From positions 4,770 to 13,927 of the forward strand of contig LUCD01000047.1 of NCBI GenBank assembly GCA_001593925.1: a stretch of 9,158 nucleotides of DNA, written 5' to 3'. Each line of letters begins with the position of its first letter. Position 1 is the stretch's first letter. Both the position numbers and the translations under genes were made by a program. This stretch comes from Candidatus Bathyarchaeota archaeon B26-1. Its GTDB lineage: Archaea > Thermoproteota > Bathyarchaeia > Bathyarchaeales > B26-1. A model generated the notes under the pieces. The model was not told where the DNA came from and searched no databases. It saw only the letters and a program-made list of their open reading frames with translations. Below, in pieces: positions 1 to 7,220 of this stretch.

Positions 1-17
1 GACTGAGAGGGTTGATT

Positions 18-1025
18 ATGGGGAGACCCAAAGTCTACATCACCTCTAGGTCCTTCGGTAGACGTTGCACCGAAGCTTTAGAGATGGTTAAGGCCGTAGC
101 AGATGTGGAGGTGAACCCATACGGCAGAACCATGCATAAGGCAGAGCTGCTAGAGGCGGTTAAGGATGTTGATGGGCTCATCGTCGGCAACGACAAGATT
201 GACCGAAACATCATCGAGAACGCTCCGAAACTGAAGATCGTTGCTAGACACGGCGTTAGCGTCAGCAACGTCGACCTGGAAGCCGCTACGGAGAGGGGGG
301 TAATCGTCACTTACACGCCGTCCGCTAACGCCGACGCCGTGGCCGACTTCACGGTTGGACTCATGATCTCCGTGGCAAGGTATATCCCCCAAGCTCACGC
401 CTCAACTGTCCAAGGGAGATGGGACACGAGGGGGTTCATAGGAGCCGAGGTCAACGGGAAGACCCTTGGGATAGTCGGTCTCGGCACGATAGGAACCCTC
501 GTGGCGAGGAGGGTTAAGGGTTTCAACATGAGGGTTCTGTATTACAGCAGGACCAGAAAGCCACACTTGGAGAGGGAGTTGGGGGTTGAGTACGTGGACT
601 TGGAGACCCTGCTGAGAGAGTCCGACTTCGTTACGATCCACGTCGACTTGACGGAGGAGACCCGCGGCATGATCGGGGAGAAAGAGTTGAGCATGATGAA
701 GAGGACCGCATACCTAATAAACACGGCGAGGGGCCCCGTTGTGGACGAGGACGCCCTCTACAAGGCCTTGAAGGAGAGGAGAATAGCTGGCGCCGCCGTA
801 GACGTCTACAGTAGAGAGCCGCCCGGAGCGGATTTCCCCCCATTCAAGCTGGACAACTTCGTTGCAACCCCTCACATAGCGGCATACACCGAAGAGGCGA
901 TCAGGAGGATGGACTTGATGAACGCTGAGGATTTAGTAAGGTTTTTTAGTGGGAAGAAACCAGAACATATCGCCAACGTTGAGGTCTTAGAGAAATTGAA
1001 GGAGAGAGGAGTCTCCCTTGAGTAA
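18..1025 (+). CDS. D-isomer-specific 2-hydroxyacid dehydrogenase (phosphoglycerate dehydrogenase/glyoxylate reductase-like)
   Basis: A cytosolic NAD(P)-dependent oxidoreductase that should interconvert a 2-keto acid and a D-2-hydroxy acid. Numbered from the ATG at 18 (335 aa, normal for the family), the Rossmann motif GLGTIG lies at 154-159. The catalytic set is complete: Arg238 in NTARGP, Glu267 in SREPP and His286 in TPHIAA. The strand after the glycine motif ends in YYSRTRK (175-181) with Ser177-Arg178 where NAD enzymes usually have Asp, so I infer NADP(H) preference, as in glyoxylate/hydroxypyruvate reductases. I chose the ATG at 18 because GAGAGGG (5-11) sits 6 nt upstream; the in-frame TTG at 12 is too close to it. 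The 3' end overlaps the aldolase gene by 8 nt, implying translational coupling. The substrate is unknown: the family also covers 3-phosphoglycerate, glyoxylate and 2-ketogluconate reductases. The aldolase and kinase neighbours favour a sugar-derived 2-keto acid over serine biosynthesis. Confidence 0.9.
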   Translation: MGRPKVYITSRSFGRRCTEALEMVKAVADVEVNPYGRTMHKAELLEAVKDVDGLIVGNDKIDRNIIENAPKLKIVARHGVSVSNVDLEAATERGVIVTYTPSANADAVADFTVGLMISVARYIPQAHASTVQGRWDTRGFIGAEVNGKTLGIVGLGTIGTLVARRVKGFNMRVLYYSRTRKPHLERELGVEYVDLETLLRESDFVTIHVDLTEETRGMIGEKELSMMKRTAYLINTARGPVVDEDALYKALKERRIAGAAVDVYSREPPGADFPPFKLDNFVATPHIAAYTEEAIRRMDLMNAEDLVRFFSGKKPEHIANVEVLEKLKERGVSLE

Positions 1026-1908
1026 GTTTAAGGTTGAAGGAATAATTACAGCGCTTGTCACTCCTCTCACGGATGAGGAGCAGATCAAAGAAGACGCTTT
1101 CGGAGAGCTTATCGACTTCCAGATTGAAAATGGGGTTCGCGGCTTCTTCCCCTTAGGAACTGCCGGAGAAGGCATGAAGCTCTCACTCGAGAAGCGGAAG
1201 AAGGCAGCTGAGATCGTTGTAGACCGAACTAACGGGAGGGTTCCCATAATCCTCCATGTGGGAACGCAGGACACGGAGATGACCGTGGAACTCGCTAAGC
1301 ACGCTGAGGATATAGGGGTAGACGCTATAGGGGCCGTAGGCCCCTTCTTCTATAAACCGGATACTGAAGGTTTAATCCAGCACTACAAGCGTATAGGAGA
1401 GGCCGTTGATCTACCCTTATTCGTCTACAACAACGTGAGCGGTCAAGGCTACAACATCACGGTGGAGACCTTCGGCAAGATAGCTGAGGCTTCCCCCAAC
1501 GTGAGCGGGGTGAAGGACACAAGTTATCGAGTTGACCAGATACAAGAATACGTCCACAGATTCGGCGGAGACTACACCATAATCAGCGCAGGTGACCCCC
1601 TCATCTTCGCCAACTTCGTCGTCGGAGCCGACGCGCACATCAGCGCGATCAGCAACCTCGTGCCGGAGATTCCCGTCCAGATATATGAGGCGGTGAAGAA
1701 GAGAGACTATGAGAAGGCTAGAGAGCTACAGTTTAAACTGAACGACCTACGTAGCGCGCTGAAGCGTGGCCCCTACCTCACCCCCTACAAGGAAGGGCTG
1801 AAGCTACGCGGGATAGACGTCGGAACGGTCTCGTCTCCCCTGAGGCCCATGAACGATGAGGAGAAGAAATCTCTAAAGGAAAGCTTGAAGAGATTCGGGA
1901 TAATCTAA
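1018..1908 (+). CDS. DHDPS/N-acetylneuraminate-lyase superfamily aldolase (probable 2-keto-3-deoxy sugar acid aldolase)
   Basis: A class I (Schiff-base) pyruvate aldolase with a TIM barrel followed by a C-terminal helical region, 296 aa, full length. GTAGEG at 47-52 is the pyruvate carboxylate loop, Tyr137 in VYNN is the proton-relay tyrosine, and Lys166 in GVKDTS is the Schiff-base lysine. Two features argue against true dihydrodipicolinate synthase (DapA). The YNxPSRTG segment reads YNNVSGQG (137-144), so the arginine that binds aspartate semialdehyde is Gly142 and the conserved proline is Val140. There are also no lysine-pathway neighbours. 2-Keto-3-deoxygluconate aldolases likewise lack that arginine, so I prefer cleavage of a 2-keto-3-deoxy aldonate to pyruvate plus an aldehyde. 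Translation starts at TTG (1018), 6 nt after GAGGAG (1006-1011), inside the end of the upstream dehydrogenase; the next in-frame Met, residue 53, is past the conserved loop. N-acetylneuraminate lyase or hydroxyproline-pathway activity remains possible. Confidence 0.88.
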   Translation: MSKFKVEGIITALVTPLTDEEQIKEDAFGELIDFQIENGVRGFFPLGTAGEGMKLSLEKRKKAAEIVVDRTNGRVPIILHVGTQDTEMTVELAKHAEDIGVDAIGAVGPFFYKPDTEGLIQHYKRIGEAVDLPLFVYNNVSGQGYNITVETFGKIAEASPNVSGVKDTSYRVDQIQEYVHRFGGDYTIISAGDPLIFANFVVGADAHISAISNLVPEIPVQIYEAVKKRDYEKARELQFKLNDLRSALKRGPYLTPYKEGLKLRGIDVGTVSSPLRPMNDEEKKSLKESLKRFGII

Positions 1909-1916
1909 AAAGGTGT
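1907..1916 (-). terminator. Possible T-tract terminator of the epimerase-kinase operon
   Basis: On the minus strand a CCTTTTTAG run lies about 25-30 nt past the kinase stop codon. It overlaps the stop codon of the convergent aldolase gene. I see no stable hairpin, which fits archaeal oligo-T termination. The 32-nt gap between the two convergent stops holds nothing else I can recognise. Confidence 0.3.
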
Positions 1917-1940
1917 TAAGAGTCTAGCTACGTCGAGTCT

Positions 1941-3479
1941 CTACAGCTCTTCATAGAATCCTCTTAGGGCTTCATATAATCCCTTATACAGATTGAAGAC
2001 TGTAGTGTATCTTCGGTGGGCTTCCGGGTCTGGCTCGTGGAGGCTCGCGGTCTTCACCATCTCTCTTGATGCTTCCCCCAAGTCCTTGTAGATTCCCAAT
2101 CTGATCGCGGCGAGCATTGCGGCTCCTAGGGCGGACGCCTCCTCAACCTTGGTGTGAACCACGGTTTTCCCCAGAACGTCCGCGGCTATCTGCCTCCAAA
2201 GGCTCGACCGGGCTCCCCCGCCTCCGATCCTTATCTCCTCGATGGTTAGCCCCTGCTCCTCCATTATTTTCATGATCCACCTTAAGGTGTATATGACGCC
2301 CTCCATGATTGCCCTGATAAAGTGGGCCTTGCCGTGTGCTAGGGTCAGTCCGAAGAGTAGACCCTTAGCTTTCGGGTCTCTGACTGGGAACCTCTCTCCG
2401 GCGAGGAAGGGAACCATGACCAAGCCTTCACTTCCAGGCTTGACCCCGGCGGCTTTCTCGGTGATAACCTCGTAGGGGTCTACTCCACGCTTTGAAGCCT
2501 CCATAACTTCTGGTTCTCCGAATACGTCTCGGAACCATCGTAGGACTATTCCCGCGTTGTTTATCGCTCCTCCCGGAAGCCAACGGCCTTGAGCCGCGTA
2601 GTAGCAGAAGAAACGTGCTCTCCGATCCTTGTCGATGAGCGGCCTGTCGGACAGCACCCTTATCGCGCCGCTTGAGCCCAGATTGACCGCGGCTATCCCC
2701 TCCTCCACGGCTCCGAGGCCGATGTTGCTCAACGCGGCGTCGGAGGCGCCTATAATCACGGGTGTCCCCCTCCTCAAACCCGTATATTTTGATATCTCGC
2801 TGGGAATCTCCCCCACAACCTCCATCTCGTCCCGCAGGGTTGGGAGTTTATCCGGGTCGATCCCTAACGATTCGAGGATCGTCTCGTCCCATCTCAGTTC
2901 GTGAATGTTTAGGAGCTGCGAGCCGGATGCTACCGAACGGTCTAGGTATGGTTCCCCAAACATCCTATACATGACGTAGTCCTTAGCCGATAGCAGCTTG
3001 TGACACTTCTTGAACTTCTCCGGCATCTTCTCCTTGAACCATAGTATCTTGGCGGGGGGGTAGATGAAGAGCGGTGGGCCTCCCGTCCGGCTGTAGATTT
3101 CGTATGAGCCTAGGAGCCTACCCAGCCTCTCACACTGCTCCGTTGCTCGGAGGTCGAGCCAGGTGAGCAGTCTCGTCAGGGGTTTTCCGTCCCGGCCTAT
3201 CATGGAGACTCCGTGCATCTGGGCGCTGAAACTCACCATGGCCACGTCGCCCGCCGGAACCTTGGACATCTTCAAGGAGTCCCTCATAGTCTCTAGGGTG
3301 GCCCTCCAAATCTCCTCGACATCTTCTTCAGCCATCTCAGGCTTAGGCCTGTGAATGGTCAATCCCCGGAAAGACTGTCCAAGCACCTCGCCTGAAGAAT
3401 TGAAGATGAAAGATCGGACATTCGTGGTGCCTACATCCACACCCAAGAACAGGGGGTACTCATCCCTCTTCTCCAACAT
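1941..3479 (-). CDS. FGGY-family carbohydrate kinase, gluconokinase (GntK)-like
   Basis: An ATP-dependent sugar or sugar-acid kinase, 512 aa, full length for FGGY. The N-terminal actin-like ATPase motif is GVDVGTTN (13-20, Asp15). The substrate region has MHG (88-90) and the WLDLR motif (107-111). Asp247 in GASDAALSNIG is the catalytic base, and the adenosine motif GGGGARSS begins at 419. Several blocks resemble FGGY gluconokinases of the Bacillus GntK type more than xylulokinases or glycerol kinases, as I recall those families: GASD..LSN.G, GSSGAIR (268-274), NNAGIVLRWFRD (307-318) and LAGER (359-363). It lies 45 nt downstream of the LarA-like gene on the same strand, so it is probably co-transcribed. 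The start is uncertain. AGGAGGG (3491-3497) is 11 nt from the ATG at 3479, and GGAGGG (3480-3485) abuts that ATG but is well placed for the TTG at 3476. Gluconate or another aldonate is the likely substrate by inference. Confidence 0.9.
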   Translation of the reverse strand: MLEKRDEYPLFLGVDVGTTNVRSFIFNSSGEVLGQSFRGLTIHRPKPEMAEEDVEEIWRATLETMRDSLKMSKVPAGDVAMVSFSAQMHGVSMIGRDGKPLTRLLTWLDLRATEQCERLGRLLGSYEIYSRTGGPPLFIYPPAKILWFKEKMPEKFKKCHKLLSAKDYVMYRMFGEPYLDRSVASGSQLLNIHELRWDETILESLGIDPDKLPTLRDEMEVVGEIPSEISKYTGLRRGTPVIIGASDAALSNIGLGAVEEGIAAVNLGSSGAIRVLSDRPLIDKDRRARFFCYYAAQGRWLPGGAINNAGIVLRWFRDVFGEPEVMEASKRGVDPYEVITEKAAGVKPGSEGLVMVPFLAGERFPVRDPKAKGLLFGLTLAHGKAHFIRAIMEGVIYTLRWIMKIMEEQGLTIEEIRIGGGGARSSLWRQIAADVLGKTVVHTKVEEASALGAAMLAAIRLGIYKDLGEASREMVKTASLHEPDPEAHRRYTTVFNLYKGLYEALRGFYEEL

Positions 3480-3524
3480 CCCTCCAGCAACCCTCCTACC
3501 TTTCCCAGTGGTCCTTCATCGCCG

Positions 3525-4820
3525 TTATCCCTTGGCAACTAGAGGCAAAAGCTCAGCCGTGTTCTTGAGGACGAGTATCTTAGAGTTTGGGCCTTGCTTA
3601 GCCAACGCCTTATCTACAGCCTCTTGGGGGCTCTCCGCATACTCAAAGTTCAGCTTGAGCGTGTCTTCTCTCGAGATTCCCTCGGAGTAGAGGATCACCC
3701 GGGCCTTCTCCGCGCTCACACGGCCTACGTGGGCGATGTGCGCCGCCGCGGAGAGGTCTTTTAGTCTCCCTGACTCCACAAGTTTCTTCACGTTCTCGTA
3801 TGACATGTACCCGAATTTCAGGACGTCGGGGTGTTCGGGTGAGACCCCCTCCCAGCACGGCGTGATGAAGGCGATGCTCCCACCCTCCTTGACCACGAGC
3901 TCCGTCGCGTAGATTCCCTTCGCCGCCTGCCACATATCGACGTCGCATGGGTGGGAGTCGCATACGACTACGTCGGCTTTGGACGGCACCTCCACCCCGT
4001 ATATTCTCCTCGCCTCTTTGACGCCTTCTCTATGCGCCTTCACGAAGTCGCCGGCGAAGACCTTCACTATCTCCCCCTTCGCGTTGAGAACAGTGTTGAC
4101 TATGAAGTCTAGCCCAACTCTTCGAGCCACTTCCTCCATCTCGTGCCTCACAGGGTTCTCGGCTACCCCCAGTATCTCTTCACCGGTGAACTTCGCGCTC
4201 AGCCAGTGAGTGTAACCTGTTGTGTCGCCTCCGCAGACGCCTGGCTGAACGATCTTCGCGCCGCCAGTGTATCCGGCGACCCTGTGGGGCACTATGTACC
4301 CCACCCCAATCTTTATGTCCGCCTCGACGACATGCCTGTTAACGGTTATCGGGGTTCCGTTGGGGGTTCTACCCAAGTTCATGAGGGAGTCTCTGTCCTT
4401 CCAGTCGTGGTTGATCACCTCGTTAACCCTCTCGAAGGCTTCCTCGCCTATCTTCTCAACTATCTCATCTCTCCTCATGGGTCTATGCGTACCCAGAGCC
4501 ATCACTATTTTTACGTCTTCGTCCCTGATCCCAACCGAGTTTAACCTGTCCAAGAGGATCGGTATAATCTTGTATGCGGGGGTGGGCCTGGTGAAGTCGT
4601 CGCAGAGGATAACCGTCTTTCTCCCCTTCTTCGCTAAGGCTCGGAGGCCCGGGTGGCCCACGGGGTTGTCCAAGGCCGACTCTATCTCATCCTCCGGGTG
4701 AGGGTTTCCCTCAACCTCTTTAGGCCCCACTATGGCGATTATCCTCTCTTCAGGCAGTTCCACCTCTACAAAGTCCGACCCGTAAGGAATCTTGACCGTC
4801 CTCTTCAATCCCGTTTTCAC
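3525..4820 (-). CDS. LarA-family nickel-pincer 2-hydroxyacid racemase/epimerase (possible sugar-acid C2 epimerase)
   Basis: A homologue of nickel-dependent lactate racemase LarA, 431 aa, full length. The family inverts the C2 centre of 2-hydroxy acids using a lysine-tethered nickel-pincer nucleotide (NPN). The pincer site is complete and in register with Lactobacillus LarA: DDFTRP (74-79), His112 in GTHR, His179 in VPHR, Lys189 in GGAKIVQPG and His205 in YTHW. The His-Lys-His spacing of 10 and 16 residues is exact. Gln298 and Lys301 in WQAAKG match the substrate-site Gln295/Lys298, but the preceding Tyr294 is Trp297 here, which may alter substrate choice. The start is GTG at 4820 with no clear Shine-Dalgarno sequence, so the leader may be very short. 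The family includes racemases of lactate, malate and other acids and a D-gluconate 2-epimerase. The gluconokinase-like gene 45 nt downstream favours a sugar acid. Cofactor genes larB, larC and larE are not in this window. Confidence 0.9.
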   Translation of the reverse strand: MKTGLKRTVKIPYGSDFVEVELPEERIIAIVGPKEVEGNPHPEDEIESALDNPVGHPGLRALAKKGRKTVILCDDFTRPTPAYKIIPILLDRLNSVGIRDEDVKIVMALGTHRPMRRDEIVEKIGEEAFERVNEVINHDWKDRDSLMNLGRTPNGTPITVNRHVVEADIKIGVGYIVPHRVAGYTGGAKIVQPGVCGGDTTGYTHWLSAKFTGEEILGVAENPVRHEMEEVARRVGLDFIVNTVLNAKGEIVKVFAGDFVKAHREGVKEARRIYGVEVPSKADVVVCDSHPCDVDMWQAAKGIYATELVVKEGGSIAFITPCWEGVSPEHPDVLKFGYMSYENVKKLVESGRLKDLSAAAHIAHVGRVSAEKARVILYSEGISREDTLKLNFEYAESPQEAVDKALAKQGPNSKILVLKNTAELLPLVAKG

Positions 4821-4935
4821 CTAAATCTTAAGGGTTATATTAAGATAACAACCGATAAATATATGAGTAACCATTATTGTGGGAGTCTCGGAGTTGTCTC
4901 AACCTTAGTGGAAGGGCATATTGAGGTGGTAACTA
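4821..4935. promoter_or_regulatory. Divergent promoter region between the LarA-like and MDR dehydrogenase genes
   Basis: A 115-nt AT-rich gap between two divergent starts. TAAATATAT (4856-4864) can serve as a TATA box in either direction. On the minus strand it predicts a start site near 4833 and a leader of about 12 nt for the LarA-like gene. On the plus strand it predicts a start site near 4886 and a leader of about 50 nt. A second AT-rich box, TTATATTAA, is at 4835-4843. A short inverted repeat, GTTAT(4834-4838)/ATAAC(4845-4849), could be a regulator site but is weak. GAGGTGG (4923-4929) is the ribosome binding site of the plus-strand gene, 6 nt before its ATG. No RNA gene or small ORF is supported here. 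Confidence 0.5.
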
Positions 4936-5916
4936 ATGGTGAAGACCAGGATCGGATGCCTCGAGGCACCTAGAAAGATCACAGTGAAGGAGAGGGAGAT
5001 AAAGATAGCCGAGGACCAAGTTCTCGTGAAGGTTCACAAGACGTACATCTGCGGTAGTGAACTGCACTATTACAGAGGAAACTATCCGCCCTACGTTTCG
5101 CTTCCTGTCTGTCTAGGACATGAGGGAGGAGGCACAATCGTAGAGGTAGGCTCAAAGGTGTCCGGCTACTCCGTGGGAGATAAAGTTATAGTCTACTCGG
5201 ACGTCTTGATCACGCCCAGCGGGGCGGACCCCCTCTTCTCAGACTACGTCAGGTCTCCCCTTAGATGTCTACAACGAGTCCCTGAAGGGGTCGACATGGA
5301 CACCGCGTGTCAAGCGGAGCCCCTAGCCTGCGCTGTCGACGCGATCTATAAGTCAGGCGTCGAGCTTGGAGACGTCGCCGTAGTCATCGGGCTAGGCTAC
5401 ATGGGGCAACTGATCTTGCAGGGGATAAAGAAGATGGGAGCCGCCGTCGCGATCGGGGTAGACGTGGTGGATTCGAAGCTGAAGCTGGCTAAGAAGAGGG
5501 GTGCGGACATAGTCATCAACGCCCGCGAGGAGAACCCGGTTGAGAGGGTCATGGAGGAGACCGACGGGAGAGGAGCCGACGTGGCCATAGAAGCCGTGGG
5601 TAGCGGGATGGTTGTGAACCAAGCCGCTAGCATGCTCAAGAAAGGAGGCATACTTGGGATGTTCGGCTGGGTGACGAGGCCCGCCGAGATAGACCTCTCC
5701 CAGTGGCACACCAAATACTTGAAGCCGAGAGTCCTCAAGATACCGAGCTACAGGGATAAGATGCCATGGGCTGAGAGAGGGTTCCGGCTGATTCAGCAGG
5801 GGATCCTAGAAGTGAAGTCCCTGATAACACACGAATACCCCTTAGATGAACTTCAAGAAGCCTTCAGAAAGTATGACACCGACCCCAACGTCATCAAGAT
5901 CGCAATTAAACCCTAG
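4936..5916 (+). CDS. Zinc-type medium-chain dehydrogenase (sorbitol/threonine dehydrogenase-like) without structural-zinc lobe
   Basis: A medium-chain (MDR) NAD(P)-dependent alcohol or polyol dehydrogenase. The N-terminal GroES-like domain carries the catalytic zinc ligands Cys39 (CGSE), His62-Glu63 (GHEGGG) and a further Glu128 (QAEPLA). The Rossmann motif GLGYMG is at 152-157. Asp176, at the end of the second strand (IGVD), indicates NAD preference. It is 326 aa, shorter than the usual 340-350, because the four-cysteine structural-zinc lobe between GDKV (81-84) and SDYV (102-105) is missing; only an uncharged-rich loop of about 17 residues remains. The start is ATG at 4936 behind a good GAGGTGG site. 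Its stop lies 20 nt before the next gene's TTG, so the two form an operon. It probably oxidises a sugar, polyol or hydroxy acid; the exact substrate is not readable from the sequence. Confidence 0.9.
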   Translation: MVKTRIGCLEAPRKITVKEREIKIAEDQVLVKVHKTYICGSELHYYRGNYPPYVSLPVCLGHEGGGTIVEVGSKVSGYSVGDKVIVYSDVLITPSGADPLFSDYVRSPLRCLQRVPEGVDMDTACQAEPLACAVDAIYKSGVELGDVAVVIGLGYMGQLILQGIKKMGAAVAIGVDVVDSKLKLAKKRGADIVINAREENPVERVMEETDGRGADVAIEAVGSGMVVNQAASMLKKGGILGMFGWVTRPAEIDLSQWHTKYLKPRVLKIPSYRDKMPWAERGFRLIQQGILEVKSLITHEYPLDELQEAFRKYDTDPNVIKIAIKP

Positions 5917-5936
5917 AATTATCGAGGGATGAAGGT

Positions 5937-7220
5937 TTGAGGCTCAGCGTGAGTATAGGCGGAATCGAGCTCAGGAACCCCATCGTCATAGCCTCCAGCC
6001 CCTTGACAGCTACGGTTTACAGGTTAAAGCAGGCCGAGAAGTTCGGTGCAGCCGCCGCAAGCACGAAGCTCGCATTCATAAAACAGCCTTTCCAGGGGAG
6101 GTTGCAGTTATATTCTGAGCCTGGACACTGCCTCATCGTTCCGATCGATAAGAGGTTGAACCTCGACGAGGCCGTTAAGCTTGTGAGGGATGCGAAGAAG
6201 GAGACAGGCCTCGTAATCCTCTCGAACATAACCCACGCCGCTGGGCACATTGAGGGCTGGATAGATTTAGCCACGTCCCTGGAGGAGGCGGGGGCGGACA
6301 TGATAGAGCTGAACTTTGTATGCCCGAACATCGAGTTCACAACTCAGCAGCTCGGCATAGAGATCGAGGAGACGGAGCTTCATGGAGCATCGATAAGCAT
6401 GAGCCCTTCGGTGGCGGGGAGGATCACGAAGGCCGTTAAGGAAGCGATCTCCATACCGGTGGTCTGTAAACTCAATCCTGACGTCGCCGACGTGGTTGCC
6501 ACGGCTCTCTCCTGCGAGGAGGCCGGGGCGGACGCCATCGCAATCGGGGGGAACTACTCGTCCCTACCCAGCGTGGATGTCTATAACGGCGGGAGACCAC
6601 TATATCCATCCTTGGACAAGGTCAGTTTCGGCGCGCTCTGCGGGCCATGCGTGAAGAACCTCTCATACGCAGTTATAGCCAAGCTCTACAGGAAGCTGAA
6701 GATTCCGATAATTGGAGGCGGGGGGGTGATAAACTGGAGGGACACCGTGGAGATGATGATGTGGGGAGCGACAGCCGTCGCTATATGCACGGGGATCATG
6801 TGGTATGGGTTCGAGATAGTCGGCCGCATCCTGAAGGGATTGGAGAGATTCATGAGGGAGACTGGTTACGAAAGCCCTGAGGACTTCATCGGTTGCTCCA
6901 CGAAGTACATAGCTCCGTCGGATGAGCTAGCCGTCTACCCAGAAGTCAAAGGCATCAAACTCGCAGACTACCCGACGGCTGAGTACCTACAGTCCGTTAA
7001 GGGGAAGGAGGTGGCCTTCCATCCAGCCTTAGCCGTGGTCGACGAGGAGAAGTGTAATGGATGCGGGGTCTGCGTGAAGCCGGGGCACTGCGAGGCCATA
7101 ACGCTGATAAACGGGAAGGCTCACGTCAATGAGGAACTCTGCTTGGGATGCGGGGTCTGCGAGTCACTCTGCCCCCAGAACGCCATAACCGTCAAGAGGA
7201 TAGACCTTAAGAATCCTTAG
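5937..7220 (+). CDS. PreA/dihydroorotate-dehydrogenase-like flavoprotein with C-terminal ferredoxin domain
   Basis: An FMN-binding TIM-barrel oxidoreductase (about 1-310) fused to a ferredoxin-like domain (about 365-420), the layout of the PreA subunit of bacterial dihydropyrimidine dehydrogenase. Asn126 and Cys129 in ELNFVCPN match the Asn/catalytic Cys of that family. Lys44 and Lys178 (VCKLNPD) are likely flavin contacts, and GGGG at 260-263 is the FMN phosphate loop. The second cluster motif is canonical (Cys402, 405, 408, 412, then Pro). The first is CX2CX2CX5C (Cys373, 376, 379, 385), with two extra residues. The pyrimidine-contacting Asn-Thr pair of dihydropyrimidine dehydrogenase aligns with Gly205-Asn206, so the substrate is probably not uracil or thymine. 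No PreT-like partner is visible. The start is TTG, with GAGGG (5924-5928) 8 nt upstream; the nearby ATG at 5929 is out of frame and stops at once. Family confidence is high, substrate unknown. Confidence 0.85.
   Translation: MRLSVSIGGIELRNPIVIASSPLTATVYRLKQAEKFGAAAASTKLAFIKQPFQGRLQLYSEPGHCLIVPIDKRLNLDEAVKLVRDAKKETGLVILSNITHAAGHIEGWIDLATSLEEAGADMIELNFVCPNIEFTTQQLGIEIEETELHGASISMSPSVAGRITKAVKEAISIPVVCKLNPDVADVVATALSCEEAGADAIAIGGNYSSLPSVDVYNGGRPLYPSLDKVSFGALCGPCVKNLSYAVIAKLYRKLKIPIIGGGGVINWRDTVEMMMWGATAVAICTGIMWYGFEIVGRILKGLERFMRETGYESPEDFIGCSTKYIAPSDELAVYPEVKGIKLADYPTAEYLQSVKGKEVAFHPALAVVDEEKCNGCGVCVKPGHCEAITLINGKAHVNEELCLGCGVCESLCPQNAITVKRIDLKNP

Noticed and set aside
1018..1908. Calling the aldolase dapA (lysine biosynthesis)
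   Set aside because: The arginine and proline of the YNxPSRTG motif are missing, and the neighbours are sugar-type enzymes.
3355..3690. A 111-codon plus-strand open frame over the kinase-LarA junction
   Set aside because: It is the antisense shadow of two strong genes, low in complexity and without motifs.
4827..4849. Short inverted repeats CTTAA/TTAAG and GTTAT/ATAAC as an operator
   Set aside because: The arms are only 5 bp in very AT-rich sequence, so chance is likely. I noted the GTTAT/ATAAC pair within the promoter entry only.
4653..4973. A 106-codon plus-strand open frame spanning the LarA-like start and the MDR start
   Set aside because: It is antisense to the LarA N-terminus, crosses the promoter region and overlaps the MDR start in another frame. 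No ribosome site or family motif was seen.
5937..7220. Calling the flavoprotein pyrD or preA outright
   Set aside because: The ferredoxin fusion is unlike simple PyrD, and the pyrimidine-contact pair and PreT partner expected for PreA are absent.
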